NCBI RefSeq assembly: GCF_014805625.2
Contig: NW_023998464.1
Location: 124,001 to 188,000, forward strand
Reading direction: 5' to 3'
DNA: 64,000 nucleotides
DNA from: Glossina fuscipes
Taxonomy: Eukaryota > Arthropoda > Insecta > Diptera > Glossinidae
The notes under the pieces were generated by a model. That model saw only the letters and a program-made list of their open reading frames with translations. It was not told the DNA's origin and made no database searches. The translations under genes and the position numbers were made by a program. Within the stretch, counting starts at the first letter, position 1. Every line of letters begins with the position of its first letter. Of this stretch, positions 51,840 through 64,000 are shown one piece after another.

Positions 51840-52085
51840 AGTTGCTCATGTAAAGACCTTTTCCAAATAAGGCGGTAAGTGATTTGAAAAATGGTCCGAC
51901 TCGAACCAGTTTTAATAGAGTAGGTGCTTGGGCCAAAAGACGTCACTGTAGCAAATTTCATGGAAAACATCTTAAAAAATTCGTGCTGTAGATTAAAAAG
52001 AAACAAATGCACAGACAGGCAGACAGACGGACAGACAGTCTTGGACTGATTCAGAAGATTGTTTTGATTCGATCGGTATAATAAA
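51840..52085 (-). repeat. Dispersed repeat family B, fuller copy
   Basis: Read on the minus strand it opens TATACCGATCGAATC near 52081, has the AAGACTGTCTGTCCGTCTGT block near 52040, then GAATTTTTTAAGATGTTTTC, ATGAAATTTGCTACAG, TTTTGGCCCAAGCACC and GGTTCGAGTCGGACCATTTT. This fixes the family layout: TATACCGATCG start, GTCTGTCCGTC block, ATGAAATTTG block, core. Confidence 0.65.
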
Positions 52086-55000
52086 AGGAGCGAGTGAAAC
52101 AGATGGTGTAGGATATAAAATGTAGCCGGATATCTTGGGAAAGAAATGTAAGACTATTTCATGTTCTCTATCAGACTGAATTAAAATAGTCAAATTTGAT
52201 CTGTCCGTCCAGCTGCCCTTTTGTCTATCGTTGCAAACAATCAAACGCAAAGTATGACAAAATATCGTAACTAACTATGCAAACATTTTGTGATAAATTG
52301 CGTAGTAAATAATGTTCATGAAAACTTATCGAGCTATTTTAAAGCTTATTTTTGTAAGTCTAACTATTAATAAAAAAAAAATTTGGATAAGATATTTGAT
52401 AGTAATGCAAAAAACCTCGCCAGTCGAGAAATTTCGCATTCTTCCACGTCTTTATCAACCTTTTAGGTGGGAATGTACTTGAGTCCTGCTTCTAAAGTTT
52501 TCCCGTGCGTTTGCTATGAAAACAATATCTTAAATGGTTAGGGTATTAGGCTGTGACTGAATCCTTGATACACACCCAACGTCTTTATATTAAAAAGTAT
52601 TTAAAAAAGGACCAAAAAACTATTTGCCTATCTAATATTAGATAGGTTTGACGGAGCTTTTTACGTTACTGTAGAACATACGTGGAGATCGTACTGTGTG
52701 TCTGTGGCAGTTTATGAGTAATGAACAAAAAATGAAGAGAGCAGAGGAATCGTCAGTTTATGTTGCATTGTTGCTATACTACGAGCAACAACTTCCAGTA
52801 TCTGCGGCAAATTTGGAATCTATATCTTAATTTTTATGGTGAGGGTTCACAGACATTACACGGACGGGCAGATATACGGACGAACATTCTTATTCCATTC
52901 TAAATTTGATGCTGAAGAAGAATATGTATGTATATGTAAATATACTTTGTGGGAATCCTGAAGAGGCGTCCTTGTGAGTATAGCAAACGTTTTGAAAAAA
53001 TTAACACACTCCCGTTCTTCGGCGGTGGGTGTAAACAAAAAAGGAAATAAATTTTTGGTGTACTTGCACTGATGGTAAGCAATTTTTGTTAAATCGTCCC
53101 TCTTGAAATCATTGGCATTTATATTGCAGTCAAATCGTTAAATAATTAATTTCGATTTATAAGCGCACGATTTTTATTTACGCATAAACATATGTTAAGC
53201 ATTGAGAAATGAAGAAAAATTTTCAAAAGGAAAACAATTTTTATTATTAATTATTATTGTTCCGACTGGTTTTATATTTTCGCCCGGTATTCTTGGGCAA
53301 AATGTTTTGCTTTCTTTCCATCCGGACGCTTTCATTATCTCTTTTGGTTTTGGCAAACAAACAGAACTACAGTATTATCAAGAGTCATCTGATGGAGAAG
53401 CAAATTTGCGGATTTTAAGATTTATTTATAAAATTAACGGACATCGAAAGACTATTTGATCCCGGATATTCAAGATGTTGTCAAAAATAATTTAAGCAAA
53501 TAATTCTTTTCGATGCTTTCGCTTGTTAATGGCATAAAAAATATGAAATGGCCTTAGTATATGAATACGGACTTAATGGGAACAACAAAAAGTGGGAGTA
53601 TAGGAGTACCACAAACTATTCCAAGTATACTGGAAATGCAATATTCAGTGCCTGTCAGGTAGCTTGAAGGATAACCCTGTTTTCAAATCATCAATTATAT
53701 GACTAAGCTGAACTGCTGGCGAAGCACATAGCATGGATTTAGATTCCACCTACATATAAAAGAAGCCAACCGTCACTCCTAGAAGGTTCTTTCTTCAATT
53801 AGATTACTGAAGATGTAATACGAATCGTCCTCTTTTTCAAGATTTATATATATAGAAGATAAAAGGATGAAAATATCTTAAATGGACATTTAAAAGCACA
53901 ACTCGTGCAAATTTTGACAACTCGTGAGATATGAACTGAATACAAACAATCCATGGAATTAGGCCTTTCCGTATTGACAAAGTGTTTATTTTGCTTTGCC
54001 AAGAGGGTTTTGATTTGAATGGGGTAGAAACAAGTTGCAGGTGACAACTGCGGTTTATCTACTTAACAGAAAGGTAAAGCTCTGACTGAGCAATTAATTT
54101 TCTTACTTACCTTTAATAATTCAACCGCATGAATTTTCTTTCCCTGATAAGGTTGAATACTGAATTACATCAACACAGTATCTGATTATGCAACATTAAT
54201 ATATATATATTTTGCTTGCGATAAACGTGAATTGAATAGAGAGCAAAATCACCCTTGATTTTTTGCCTGAAGTTATTCAAAATCGCCTCGCAAATAAACG
54301 CTGTATTAGGATCTTTCAAAATTTTTGCCTGTTTTTTTTTTTTTTTAAATCGTGATTAAAAGAAATTGCTTTTTTGATGTTAAACAACTTACTTGTGTTT
54401 GCTTTCTCTTATACCCCAAGCATGGAAAGCTGCAAGCTGCAAGATATTTACTCACAATGAAAGGCTGTCATCAACATCGCATTTTTGTAGAATTGATGTT
54501 CGACATTTTAAAGGAATTTTTTTCTCTTGATTTCGCTTTTACATCTCTTGTAACCATTTTTATTATATATTTTCTGCTTTTATACCTTAGGGGCGTACAT
54601 TAGATTGGCTTTATGTTGTCAATGTCATAGCACACGACAAAGACTGCGTCATGTTGAAGGAAAAGTGCCGCTTAAATAAATAAATGCCTCAGTTGATGGG
54701 GGAAGGAAGAAAGAATAACTTGGAATTTTTCCTAAATTCTGTTGTTGTAAGTTTTCATTTGTATATACGTATGCATGTAGGTATTCAAATAGTTATGGCA
54801 TTTGACAGTTTGCTAAATTGTTGACATTTACAATGCCAGCAATACGAAATAAGATGAAATTCCGACCATTAGGATCAAAGCCGCCCTAACATTATCATTG
54901 TTGTTAATGGTATCGTTGTCATAATTTTTATTATTGCACAAAAGCCATAAAATATCCTTGCTCTTTAAGAGCTGTACTCACACTGCTTGTTTGTAAGGTG

Positions 55001-55884
55001 AATAAATTTCTTTTGATGCTATTATTATCAAACCGAAAGAAAATGTGTCTGCATTTATAATAAATTTCATGAATGTAGCGTAAACAGCAGGAAGAGCACG
55101 CAGTCTTCAACTCAAGCCAACAGGAGAAGTAATATCACCAAATGGAAAGTCTGCGTTGGCCTTGTTTATGAACACATTTTAACAAACCTGTTTTAATGCT
55201 TAATTGCAGTCATATCCTTGAGCCCATTCCGACTACAGTAACTTTTATTGCAGGTTCCTATTGCGGTAAATATTCCCACACTAACGAAAGGCTAATCCGT
55301 GAATTAATAGAAAATATTTTTATTTATTTTTTCGGTCGTTAGTCACAATAAGTCATTGAGCTTATATAGGCTTCTTACACTCAAAAGATGCTTCCTATGC
55401 CATCTAAAAAAACGGAAAATATTTCGTTTTTTTGGAATATAGAAAGAGTATATGTATGTGTAAACCAATATACTGATTTCTATGTGTTCATATAGATCTG
55501 CACGCCTATCCGTATAATGCTGCACAATATTACGCACATATACAAGACTAAAGAGCCGATTGTACAAGTATATAAATTCAAATGCTTGTGTATCCGTCAA
55601 TATGCATACAATGCATTACACCACACATGTCTTTCAAACTTCGAATATTTTTCAATATTTGTCATTTCGCTGCTTTGATTGCGATTTGCTGTCGAGTTAG
55701 TGAAGTTAGTTGCGCTATTTTCAAAACAATGCAACTATTTTAACCTCCCATGTTAGCTATATACTGTTTTTAAATGAAACAGAAATACCATTCCATTAGT
55801 TTGAAATGTCTTCCCCGACAAAAAAAAATGCATTTGTTAAAAATTATTCTCAATAATCGAAAATTGTTTATAGTTTCACAATTC
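52086..55884. other. Non-coding DNA, no gene recognised
   Basis: Short frames of up to 89 codons have no recognisable domains. A T-run lies at about 54332-54346. ACGGACGGGCAGATATACGG near 52860 is a lone GTCCGT-type word on the minus strand without supporting flanks. Confidence 0.45.
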
Positions 55885-56582
55885 ACCATTTTACAGGAAA
55901 CAATTCTTCAGCAAGCCACGCGGCATCGATCTGAACAAGTGATAATCGGAAGGACGCTAAGTGCGACAGAATTTCCCATTTCACCTGCAACGATGTATTC
56001 TTGGCCACTTTTGCAACGTGTGGCCAAGCGTGCAAGAGGATGACTTTGCGTCTGTTAACCTCTACTGCTAGTCTTTTTTGGCAACAATACATCGTTTAAC
56101 TTGTCTAATACGTCGACACTTTGCTGATCCCACCATATGCACACAAAAGCTTATGGCCATGATTGTTCCGCTTCAGTGTCGATGTGGCTAGCTCTCCTGG
56201 ACTAACCTCTGACGTTTGCCTTTGGGGTAATCGTAGTAGATCTATTTTTCATGGCCGGTTAAAATACGTCACAGAAACACTTTAGGTTTTTATACGCACT
56301 AAACCTGCTGAACGGTTCGAAACGCTTCGGTCAATTCGTATGGTAACCAGTTTCCCTCTTGGAACAATCCCATCGCAAGGAAACGTCTAGAAAGAGTTAA
56401 TTCATCAATAGCTAACCCATTCGAGAGTTCTTTGAGTATTCGTGCTGGGCTTTCGCCCAATAAGCCTCGCAATTCATTGCCGTCGAAAACCGACAATTGG
56501 GATATAATGAAACACCATCACCACAAGCGTCTAAAAGGATTTGATGGGCTTCGGCAACAGATTTCTTCAAATCGAACAACAA
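55885..56582 (-). mobile_element. Decayed mariner transposase
   Basis: Read on the minus strand from 56582, the N-terminal helix-turn-helix side reads LLFDLKKSVAEAHQILLDAC. A deletion and frameshift lead to ELRGLLGESPARILKELSNG and GLFQEGNWLPYEL. Next comes a decayed first catalytic block, RILTGHEK with a stop where the family has Trp and His replacing the catalytic Asp. CIWWDQQ follows in another frame, then KVILLHAWPHVAKVAKN, where the HDNARPH-type catalytic Asp is lost. The order and words identify Tc1/mariner superfamily, mariner (D,D34D) family, perhaps of the mauritiana group. The last catalytic block (SPDLAPSDY type) is unrecognisable. Several stops and frameshifts make it inactive. 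Terminal inverted repeats could not be located. Confidence 0.88.
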
Positions 56583-57665
56583 AAGTGATGAAGGTCTAGA
56601 AAGAAAATTTCACCTTTCTCTACCACGGGCAAATGTCTTTAGAAGTGCACTTTTAGACAAAAACATGAACCAAACATTCCGCCATGACTTTAAATAACGT
56701 AATGTTTATATGTGTAGGGATATTACGTTTTTGTTTAAAATTGTTGTGCGTTGCTTGTCAGATTTTACACTTGCAACAAACTCATGCTCAGCGAGAAACA
56801 AGTGTTAGTAATGGGTGTTGGCGCTTGGCTTGGTTATGAAAGATAGAGCAGCTAGATAAAGCAGCTAGAGCTGTGTCAATCTGAATAATCTGCAGAACCC
56901 GATATTAGGTTTTCAGCGGCACCTATCCATCCGTATTTATAGATTAGCAGTGAATAACTAAAAATTGAGGGATAAAAAATGTTAAAATGTTATAAGTCGA
57001 GCAAAAGCGACACTTGAACACGCTATATGAATTAGTCAAATAAAATTGTTCACTTCACTGCTACAGGGCTTTAGACGAATTGTTATATACAAGGAATATA
57101 CGCATGCAAAGCTATTATTTAATAGAAATTTGAAAATTTCATTATTTCAGCACTTGAGAGAACATAGTATGTATATAAATAAAATATAAAAAAATATATA
57201 TATAGAATTTCTAACCTTTTGCGCTCGTATTACGTTTTAGTTTTGATATTAAGTTATATATGAATGAATAAACACAAAAAATTCAAGTGTTTCGCTCAAT
57301 ATTTGATTAAAAATCTCAAATTTTTATTTAATTTTATTTTCCATTAAAAAACTAATAAAATGTATGCAATTTCGTTTTAGCAAAGCAAACAATTGTTCAA
57401 CATTTAAAATGTAATCAAAAAATATTGCAACTATGAGATATAATAATAAATTCTGAGAAAACTTTCCAGACTTTTCACTACAAATTGCATGGATAAAGTT
57501 GTGTGATTGTACGCGAGTGATAACAATGTATAACACAATTTACTTCTAATCGAAAACATCTGCATACTTGCATGCTTACATAAGAAAATGTATTTCATTG
57601 TATATGCACTTCAAAACACCAACACCGAGTGTTGAGTGCACGGTCTACGCTTTGGGTTTCAAACA
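56583..57665. other. Non-coding DNA, no gene recognised
   Basis: The first 100-200 bp may include the lost 5' end of the mariner element. The rest is AT-rich without a recognisable gene. Confidence 0.4.
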
Positions 57666-57766
57666 TGGTGTAATGGTGTAATGAATTTGTAATGAATTTT
57701 TCCCAGACTTTTCAAATTCGCCCAACGCACAAATTAAAGGTTCGCGTAACGCGCAAATTAACGATT
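57666..57766. repeat. Two short tandem duplications
   Basis: TGGTGTAA is doubled and followed by TGAATTTGTAATGAATTT at about 57667-57699. A 24-bp unit (CGCCCAACGCACAAATTAAA...) at 57719-57742 is repeated at 57743-57766 with five differences. Confidence 0.6.
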
Positions 57767-58959
57767 CACAAGAAAACGTTGAAAGGTGTTTAAAGCGAAT
57801 GCAAGAAGCGACCTCGAGTGTGATTGGCGTAGTGTATTTTTTATTTTGTTCAGCTTACTTCTTATGTACCAAAATTAGTGCATTAACCATCATAGCTTGC
57901 AATGTCCGTGGTTCGGGGCAATTTACCTTTGCCCTGCCCTACCTCAGTTGATATCGCAAATTAAATTAAATAAACTGAACAGAGAATAATCAAGAAAAAG
58001 TACCTGCATCCGTTGTTGGCCAGATATTTGGCTCACGCCTGCTGTTCATTTATTGATTGTCTCCTGTAACATGTCCGTCCGTCCGTCCGTCCGTCCGTCG
58101 GTCCTTCTGGTCGTCCATATTAAGGACTATTATCTCTCCTTCCCGCGTGTACTCACCTTGCGCTTTCCCAACTTCACTTTTCTCCACCTCGACAACACCA
58201 TTGCAATCTTATCTCTTGCATTGAAAACCAGTGGTCGCTACGTTATTTATATCAAAATTTCAAGGATATTGTACATCTCATTCTTCTCTTAAATAATCAA
58301 TCGCTAATTAACGATTCTTATGGGATTTCTGTTCTTCACCTTTGCTCTTCTCGTTTCACATTGAGATTAAAGTTTTTTGTATATTCGTAGATATTTTATT
58401 AAAACGTTGCCGGGTTCGGTGCGATAGAAATGAATTTACCATCCGTGGGCTATAAGTTGAACAATTATGATTTATAAGTTAAGCACGAAAAACGGAAGCA
58501 GTCGTATAAATTGTGACGGAAGTTGTTGAGCGGAAAACATTTCTTGTTAAGTGAATATGTGCGTACTGCATGTCAGCATTTGTTTATCTGTTTATCTGTT
58601 TATGTATAATTCTGACTAACTAAAATGACTACGTAACTATTTGTTTTTCGTGGAAGCAGACATGTTCCCCGCATATTCATAAAGAAGCTACCATATATGC
58701 ATTTTATGCGCAACGTTCATCCATTGCAGCATCAACCTACTGCAACAATCATTGACTGTACGTCAAAACTTCCGTTCTCTGTTTTTTCAATTAATGAATA
58801 GATTATTCATAAATGTTTTGTTTTCATTTTGTCTTTAACATATACACATACATAGCCATGCATTGCAAGTTAATGCAAGTTTTATTAAAGCGTAATTATT
58901 ATTACTATACGTGTTGGTGACATTTGTTGGTGACGTTTATACGAATATATGCAACACCA
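57767..58959. other. Non-coding DNA with short tandem repeats
   Basis: It contains (GTTTATCT)n-like words at about 58582-58604 and a doubled GTTGGTGACRTTT at 58913-58938. The (GTCC)n tract is listed separately. A 79-codon frame at 58053-58292 starts by reading through the GTCC repeat and is not credible as a gene. Confidence 0.45.
58073..58104 (+). repeat. (GTCC)n microsatellite
   Basis: About seven GTCC units in ATGTCCGTCCGTCCG, ending GTCGGTCC. It probably arose by expansion of the GTCCGTC block of a DINE-1-like or family B repeat, since ACATGTCCGTC is the usual start of that block. Confidence 0.85.
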
Positions 58960-59165
58960 TGAATGACTTGAGATAGGACAGCCCCTAAAAATATCTCCTT
59001 GTCTGCCGAGAAGGTCTTTTGTTTCTCTGTCCGTCTTATCTAAGTTAACTTGTGTTCAACTTGTAGGTAAAAATTTTTGATAAAATTTGATAACACTTCT
59101 GACCAAAGGACGAACTGCATTGAAAATGCTTTAGAAGGAGAATTTTTGCAATCACTTTTCATATA
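58960..59165 (+). repeat. Dispersed repeat family B, copy
   Basis: It contains CTCTGTCCGTCTTATCTAAG, GTTCAACTTGTAGG, TTTGATAAAATTTGATAACAC, ACCAAAGGACGAACTGCATT and GAAAATGCTTTAGAAGG, in the family's order. Its 3' CACTTTTCATATAGACGG compares with the CACTTT...CATATA end of other copies. Confidence 0.6.
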
Positions 59166-60539
59166 GACGGAGTACTGTAAAATAAGTGATTATACACAAC
59201 GAAATTTTTCATTTTTAATATATCTCGACAAAAATCGATGACCAGCCGTACTCAAAGGTACCAAACGAATGTGAAAAATTTGCATGGGATGGAACTGTTA
59301 TTTCAGCGAAAAATGCAGCGTCAGGTGTTGGACTAGTTCACCTTACAACCTGGGTCATTCAATCCGCATTAAAATTATTCGTAGTAGTAAAGATTGGATG
59401 AGAATGTTAAGAGTCGTTGACGACGGGAGAGAAGTGGAGGCTGGCAGTTTTTATTATTTATTTTCAAAGGTTGCACAAGTAAATCTATAAAGAGCCCGTA
59501 AATATATTGCGCTTGAAGGAGATTACGTTATCCAGTATGCCAGCATCGAACCTGTTAAATAAGAAGGAAAGGGGGGATTCTCTTCAAATTTTTGATCTTT
59601 CTGCAATCTTAATACGGATCTTACCACATCTTGTATTGAGAATAATTTATTTTTCTTACAATTACTGCAAAACAAACGTTCGCAAAAAATATAAATAACT
59701 TAATTTGGTAAATAGAAAATTTCTGAAATTTCCCTCACCTCTAAATCCACTAAAGAATTTTATCGATAATTTTATTTAAAAAAGTCTCACTAAAATGAAA
59801 AAAAAAAAAAAAAAACGTAGATGATGCTGAGAGAACGCGTATGTTTACACAAAGTTAAGCACAGCCGTGTACACATATGAAGTAACAGCATGACTGTGCA
59901 TAAATTTTGTATGCCTATATGTAACTTAATGTTACATGATTTTAAAGTACATTGAAAGTATTAGCTCTGCTTATATGAATGCATGAATTGCTGATTTGCA
60001 TTCAATTATGTAACTACTATTACAATAACACTAACAACATGTATAGATATGTTCTCAGATGTGTGCACATGTTACCATTTTATATTGCCAGCTATAAAGT
60101 GGTCACGTCTATTTGGAGAAAACATGCCTGAATACATTTATAGGCCATAACCACAGCAACAGTCTGGGCGGAAAAGTTGAGAGATTCAGGAAAAAAAAAT
60201 TTCTTTTTCATATATATCTTGTTATGTGCAGTAGAGATGTTTCACTTTTTCAAACAAAATTCTTATAACGCGCTGATGCCTATGAAAAGTCTACATAAAA
60301 TAATAATTGAAAATATATAGTTATGTGTGTATTACCACGAACTGAACGTAATGTACACACGTACAGTTTATACTGCTTGCGTACAAATCTGACACTAGCT
60401 TAGAATTGGTTTTCAGTGGAGTTGGATGGAAGCTCAACTTAATACGGGTCATGGAATCCCAAGGTCTTAGATAAATATTTAAAAATTGTTTTGTTTTTTA
60501 TCGCCCGATACAAATACATATATCGATGATTGAATTGCA
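59166..60539. other. Non-coding DNA, no gene recognised
   Basis: Short frames at 59284-59490 and 59507-59698 have no known domain. An A-run lies at about 59798-59816. Confidence 0.45.
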
Positions 60540-61085
60540 GGCTATTAAAGAATGGAGCCAACGTACCCCTCTATCACGATTGTTAGCCCGGTGTGGTTTC
60601 CACCTGTGGAGGAGAGTGAGTTTGCTTAAGGAACGGAAAGGAGGCCATCTAAACGAATTGCATTGATGCAACAAGCATACTATTTCGTACTGCGCAATAG
60701 CTCGGCTCCTGTACATTCGATTGCTACGCACGTTTGACAGGACGTTAGTGAAGGACGTAATTTTCCAACCAAGCTGACCATCAATCGGCGTCGTCAGACT
60801 GCTACCCTATTTACTTATTAACGCATCGCGCATTCGAGCCGGGATGCGCAATTTTTTTCGTCAACGAGCCAATTTTACTCTTCATATCACTGCGGAAGTC
60901 AGAGCAAGGTCCGATAGTGCAGGCAGATGTAATCCGCTTGCAACATTGCTATGTGTGAGCGAAGTGAATTATTTAAAATTTGAAATGTAGGGTGCCTGAT
61001 TCCACGATATCACGGGTCGGATGCGGCTCGCGATCTGGGCGGTTGCCCCTGCCTGAATTAGAGCGTAGAGCTCATGACCATTCTG
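60540..61085. other. Locally GC-richer island of unknown nature
   Basis: The composition changes visibly here, with many CG dinucleotides (GCCCGGTGTGG, CGGCGTCGTC, GCGCATTCGAGCCGGG, GGATGCGGCTCGCG, TGGGCGGTTGCCC). A short inverted repeat, GCGCAT/ATGCGC, lies at 60828-60833 and 60844-60849. The only longer frame (60498-60731, minus, 77 codons) is unrecognised. It may be an inserted element, a regulatory region or part of an exon; the sequence does not decide. Confidence 0.35.
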
Positions 61086-62589
61086 ACAGTTTATTGTAGT
61101 CCTCAAAAGTTTAAACATACGTTTTCTGTCTTAAATTATTAAAGAAAACTTTGTAAATTTTCCACTGAATTTTTGTATTCGATCATGTACTTCAAGTTGC
61201 ATTGTAAAATTCTTACGATAAGCTTTATCATTTTAATTCTTCTTTTTTTTTTTTTTTTTTTTTGAGCGGCAACTGTATACAGAAGATGGAAAAGGATGGA
61301 ACTTGAATAAATCAGCTTAAGTTGTACACATCCGTGAAGTGCTTCCCATTAACACTTGAAGCTGATTGCAATTATTCCTACGTAAACTGATACTTCCTTG
61401 CCTTGAAGTGCATTCGTATTAATTCGTTAAATGTTTTTTTTAACATTCTTCTCACTCCTCCGTTCTGCGTTTATTTCAGTTTGCTAATTAACTTAACGCT
61501 GCAATCTTATACAATTTATTTCTGAATAACGATTCAATCTCTACCCACAAATTGAAAATTTCCCTTTCCAAGGTTCCATGTTTGAACATCATTGCTCGTA
61601 TCAGATATGCACCTGTTTAATAGTAATTTTTTTTCTTAAGCAGACTCAATAAAAAACCCTTTTGAAAGGACATTATATAATCACAAATTCTTTTGTGATG
61701 GATAAAATGTTGAACTGGAGGCAACAAAAGCATCTCTTCCCTCTTGAGTAAAAGGTGTGAGTGAACAAGTGTTAAAGTATTTCATTCCTCCGGAAAAATA
61801 AATTTCAAAAAACCCTACCACTGAAATAATATTAAATAACTCCTTTGCCTTTCTGACATATTTTATTTATTTATTTTCTTCTTTTTTTTTTTTTTCTTTT
61901 TGTTCAAGCAAGTAAGAAGTTTTTAAAAAGATAAGGAAAGTGTATGCAGAAGGATGAGCAAGTAGTGAGTTATTAAACTAATGTTTGGTTTAAAGTTATT
62001 GTGTTTTTCAGGGAAAATTGTACTAAAATTGAAATGTTGTTGTTGTTCACGTTTTGCTACATCTGTGCATATGCTTACACATAATTAATGAAAAGCTTAA
62101 ATATAATTTCTGGAAATGTTGCTAAATAGTATATGATATGTCAACGTGTCGACATTATATCATTTTCTCACCCGTAAGGGATTATAACCTATGAACTGAT
62201 TATCAAATTAATCGTACGGTTTTGTATGAAGCACACATTGCGCGAAATCTTCTTACAACAAATTATTTATCTACCATAATCCAATACTAGTGTAGCATAT
62301 GTAAAAAATTTTAGCGAAAAATTGCAAATTTCAAGTGGGTCTGACGAAGAATCAAGGTAAGGCAATTGATAGAAATTGTAAATTCGCGAAACACGACTTA
62401 ACCTTAAACTTTTTGAAAGAATGCAATGTGGAAGGAATTTTTAAAGATCCATATATAAAAGAGTAGAGGTTTATATCTTTTCGAGGAAAAATTAAAGTCA
62501 GCTCCTTTTTTATAAGTTACACCACTGTCGGTACAATAGTATGTCACATTTGTGTATATGCAACAAACAGGAGGACTTCAGACAAATCC
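61086..62589. other. Non-coding DNA with long T-runs
   Basis: A long T-run lies at about 61243-61263 and another T-rich block at about 61880-61900. No gene is recognised. Confidence 0.45.
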
Positions 62590-62815
62590 ATGTTTTTTTA
62601 TACCGATCGATGCAGAATCACTTTCTAAAGCGATCTAAGTTTTGTCTGTTCATCTGTCCGTCAATCCTTTTTATTTTCTTTTCCTCTACACACTGGCTTA
62701 ATACCTGATTCATTGGCTTGTTTTGGCCAAAGGACGAACATTATTGAACAAGGATTGGATCGGGTCGCCATATAACATCTTATTTCGAAAGGTTGTTTTA
62801 GAAATAACTATAGTA
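62590..62815 (+). repeat. Dispersed repeat family B, fuller copy
   Basis: It starts TTTATACCGATCGATGCAGA, continues AATCACTTTCTAAAGCGATC, GTTCATCTGTCCGTC, GTTTTGGCCAAAGGACGAAC, ATTATTGAACAAGGATTGGA and TCGGGTCGCCATATAACATC. With the copy at 51840-52085 it defines the TATACCGATCGA 5' end of the family. Confidence 0.65.
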
Positions 62816-63941
62816 GGGATATATGGCATTTAATGGTGAATCGTATTCCACTGCAGTGTTTTATAACAAAGCAATATAACAATTTTGATGTATTATTATA
62901 TAAAGATCTAAAGATTAACACCTTACCGAAGAGATAGAGATATTTGCAGCCCTTACATACTTTCTGCTGGAACTTCATATTTTCATAAGCTATTTCAAAA
63001 TTAACATAAATGTTGCGAATTAATTTTATAATCAAACGAACAAAACTCTTATTGTGAATCGTATTTTCGGGAGGAAACTTTTTAAGTTATACTTTACATG
63101 TTTGACATCACTACCGTGTCTTATTAAAAGAGAGAACGCATATAATGCCAGTGTAAACTATAAAAAAAAAAAGAAAACAAACCAAACAGTAGCAAGAAAC
63201 TCATAAATTGTTGTGTAAACAGTTTAATAGCGAAAAACAACAGCAAACGAGAACAGCGCAACAAATTGTTATAATGCTGAGCTTAATGAGACATTCCATG
63301 GATAACGATCAAACATATAAAAACTGGTAAAAGCGAAGAAGAAACAAATAAAGAATAAAATCCATGAAACGCGCGTTGCATGCGAACGAATGGAAATTTT
63401 GCTGTAACGGCCGACGTTTGTTAAGTGCATTGAGAAGATTCCAAATGTGCAAATATTGCGATTGTAATTAAAGCCGCTTGCGATTTAAATAAATCTCTTT
63501 TTTGCAAATTTGCGTTTTCCGTATTGCGTCCGTTATCAGAGCAATAGCGGTTACGCAGCTTATATCATAGCGTGGATGGATTTAACCGAATCGGCTCGTA
63601 TCGCTTGAGATAAAGAATGAAATCTAGAAACAGAGAGAGACACTTTGATATTAACTATTCCAAGGCTATGCACGTAAACTTAATATCATAGACTAATTAA
63701 AGACCAGTCTTCAATTGCTAATTTGTTTACCATGCTTCCTTATTTCTCTCGGATAAGAGTATGAAAAATCAAAAAGCAAGAAATTTATATTCGCCCGATA
63801 AAAAAATTTCGATGTAAGAACCAGCCATAAGCTGTACAAGGAAGTCAGAGGAGAAAGTGGAAAGCAAAAGTATTTTTTCCATGAGATTTTGAAGAGGCTT
63901 CGAAACGTTTTTTTTTCCAAGGTTTACCTCTCTATTACGAC
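62816..63941. other. Non-coding DNA, no gene recognised
   Basis: GTGAATCGTATTYYM words occur near 62832 and 63054. Short minus-strand frames at 62808-63035 and 63711-63920 have no known domain. Confidence 0.45.
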
Positions 63942-63995
63942 GAGCTTACATGTGATTTACACATACATGAGCTTACATGTGATTTACATATACAC
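63942..63995. repeat. 27-bp tandem duplication at the window end
   Basis: Units 63942-63968 and 63969-63995 both start GAGCTTACATGTGATTTACA and differ at one or two positions near the end. The array may continue past the window. Confidence 0.85.
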
Positions 63996-64000
63996 ATTGC

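Noticed and set aside
52850..52900. Minus-strand GTCCGT words (ACGGACGGGCAG, ACGGACGAAC)
   Set aside because: Isolated words without the ordered blocks of either repeat family.

Overview
This window looks like eukaryotic nuclear DNA from a fly. It is AT-rich, full of homopolymer runs and simple repeats, and almost free of long reading frames. The only convincing protein-coding gene encodes a 194-residue 2-Cys peroxiredoxin that closely resembles the Drosophila cytosolic enzyme Jafrac1. The dispersed repeats include DINE-1-like (Helitron-related) elements with their GTCCGTC-rich core, typical of brachyceran flies. A higher fly, possibly a tephritid fruit fly, fits best. The species cannot be fixed from the sequence alone.

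Layout: an imperfect tandem duplication occupies about 195-630. The peroxiredoxin gene lies at 2476-3060 on the minus strand, as one uninterrupted reading frame. A DINE-1-like element follows at about 3555-4060. From there to the right end (about 60 kb) I recognise no host gene. That stretch is intergenic or intronic DNA carrying transposon relics: a tRNA-derived SINE with a clear target-site duplication (15123-15322); a second SINE copy (32412-32580); a divergent SINE-like copy (about 44900-45086); a LINE C-terminal fragment (42875-43246, minus) whose 3' tail resembles the SINE 3' end; a second LINE reverse-transcriptase relic (48722-49337, plus); a decayed mariner transposase (55885-56582, minus); two more DINE-1-like loci (about 17379-17600, and a tandem dimer at 35876-36609); and at least eight fragments of a second dispersed family with the core GGACGAACG...GGATCGGACCACTTTTTCGA.

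The parts do not form a pathway. The peroxiredoxin would act alone in cytosolic peroxide removal with the thioredoxin system. The rest records successive transposon insertion and decay. I found no CRISPR array, rRNA gene, free-standing tRNA gene, viral genome or multi-gene system. The most useful observations are the divergent, intronless peroxiredoxin, the possible LINE/SINE 3'-end partnership, the SINE nested in an older repeat, and the repeated dimer arrangement of the DINE-1-like elements.
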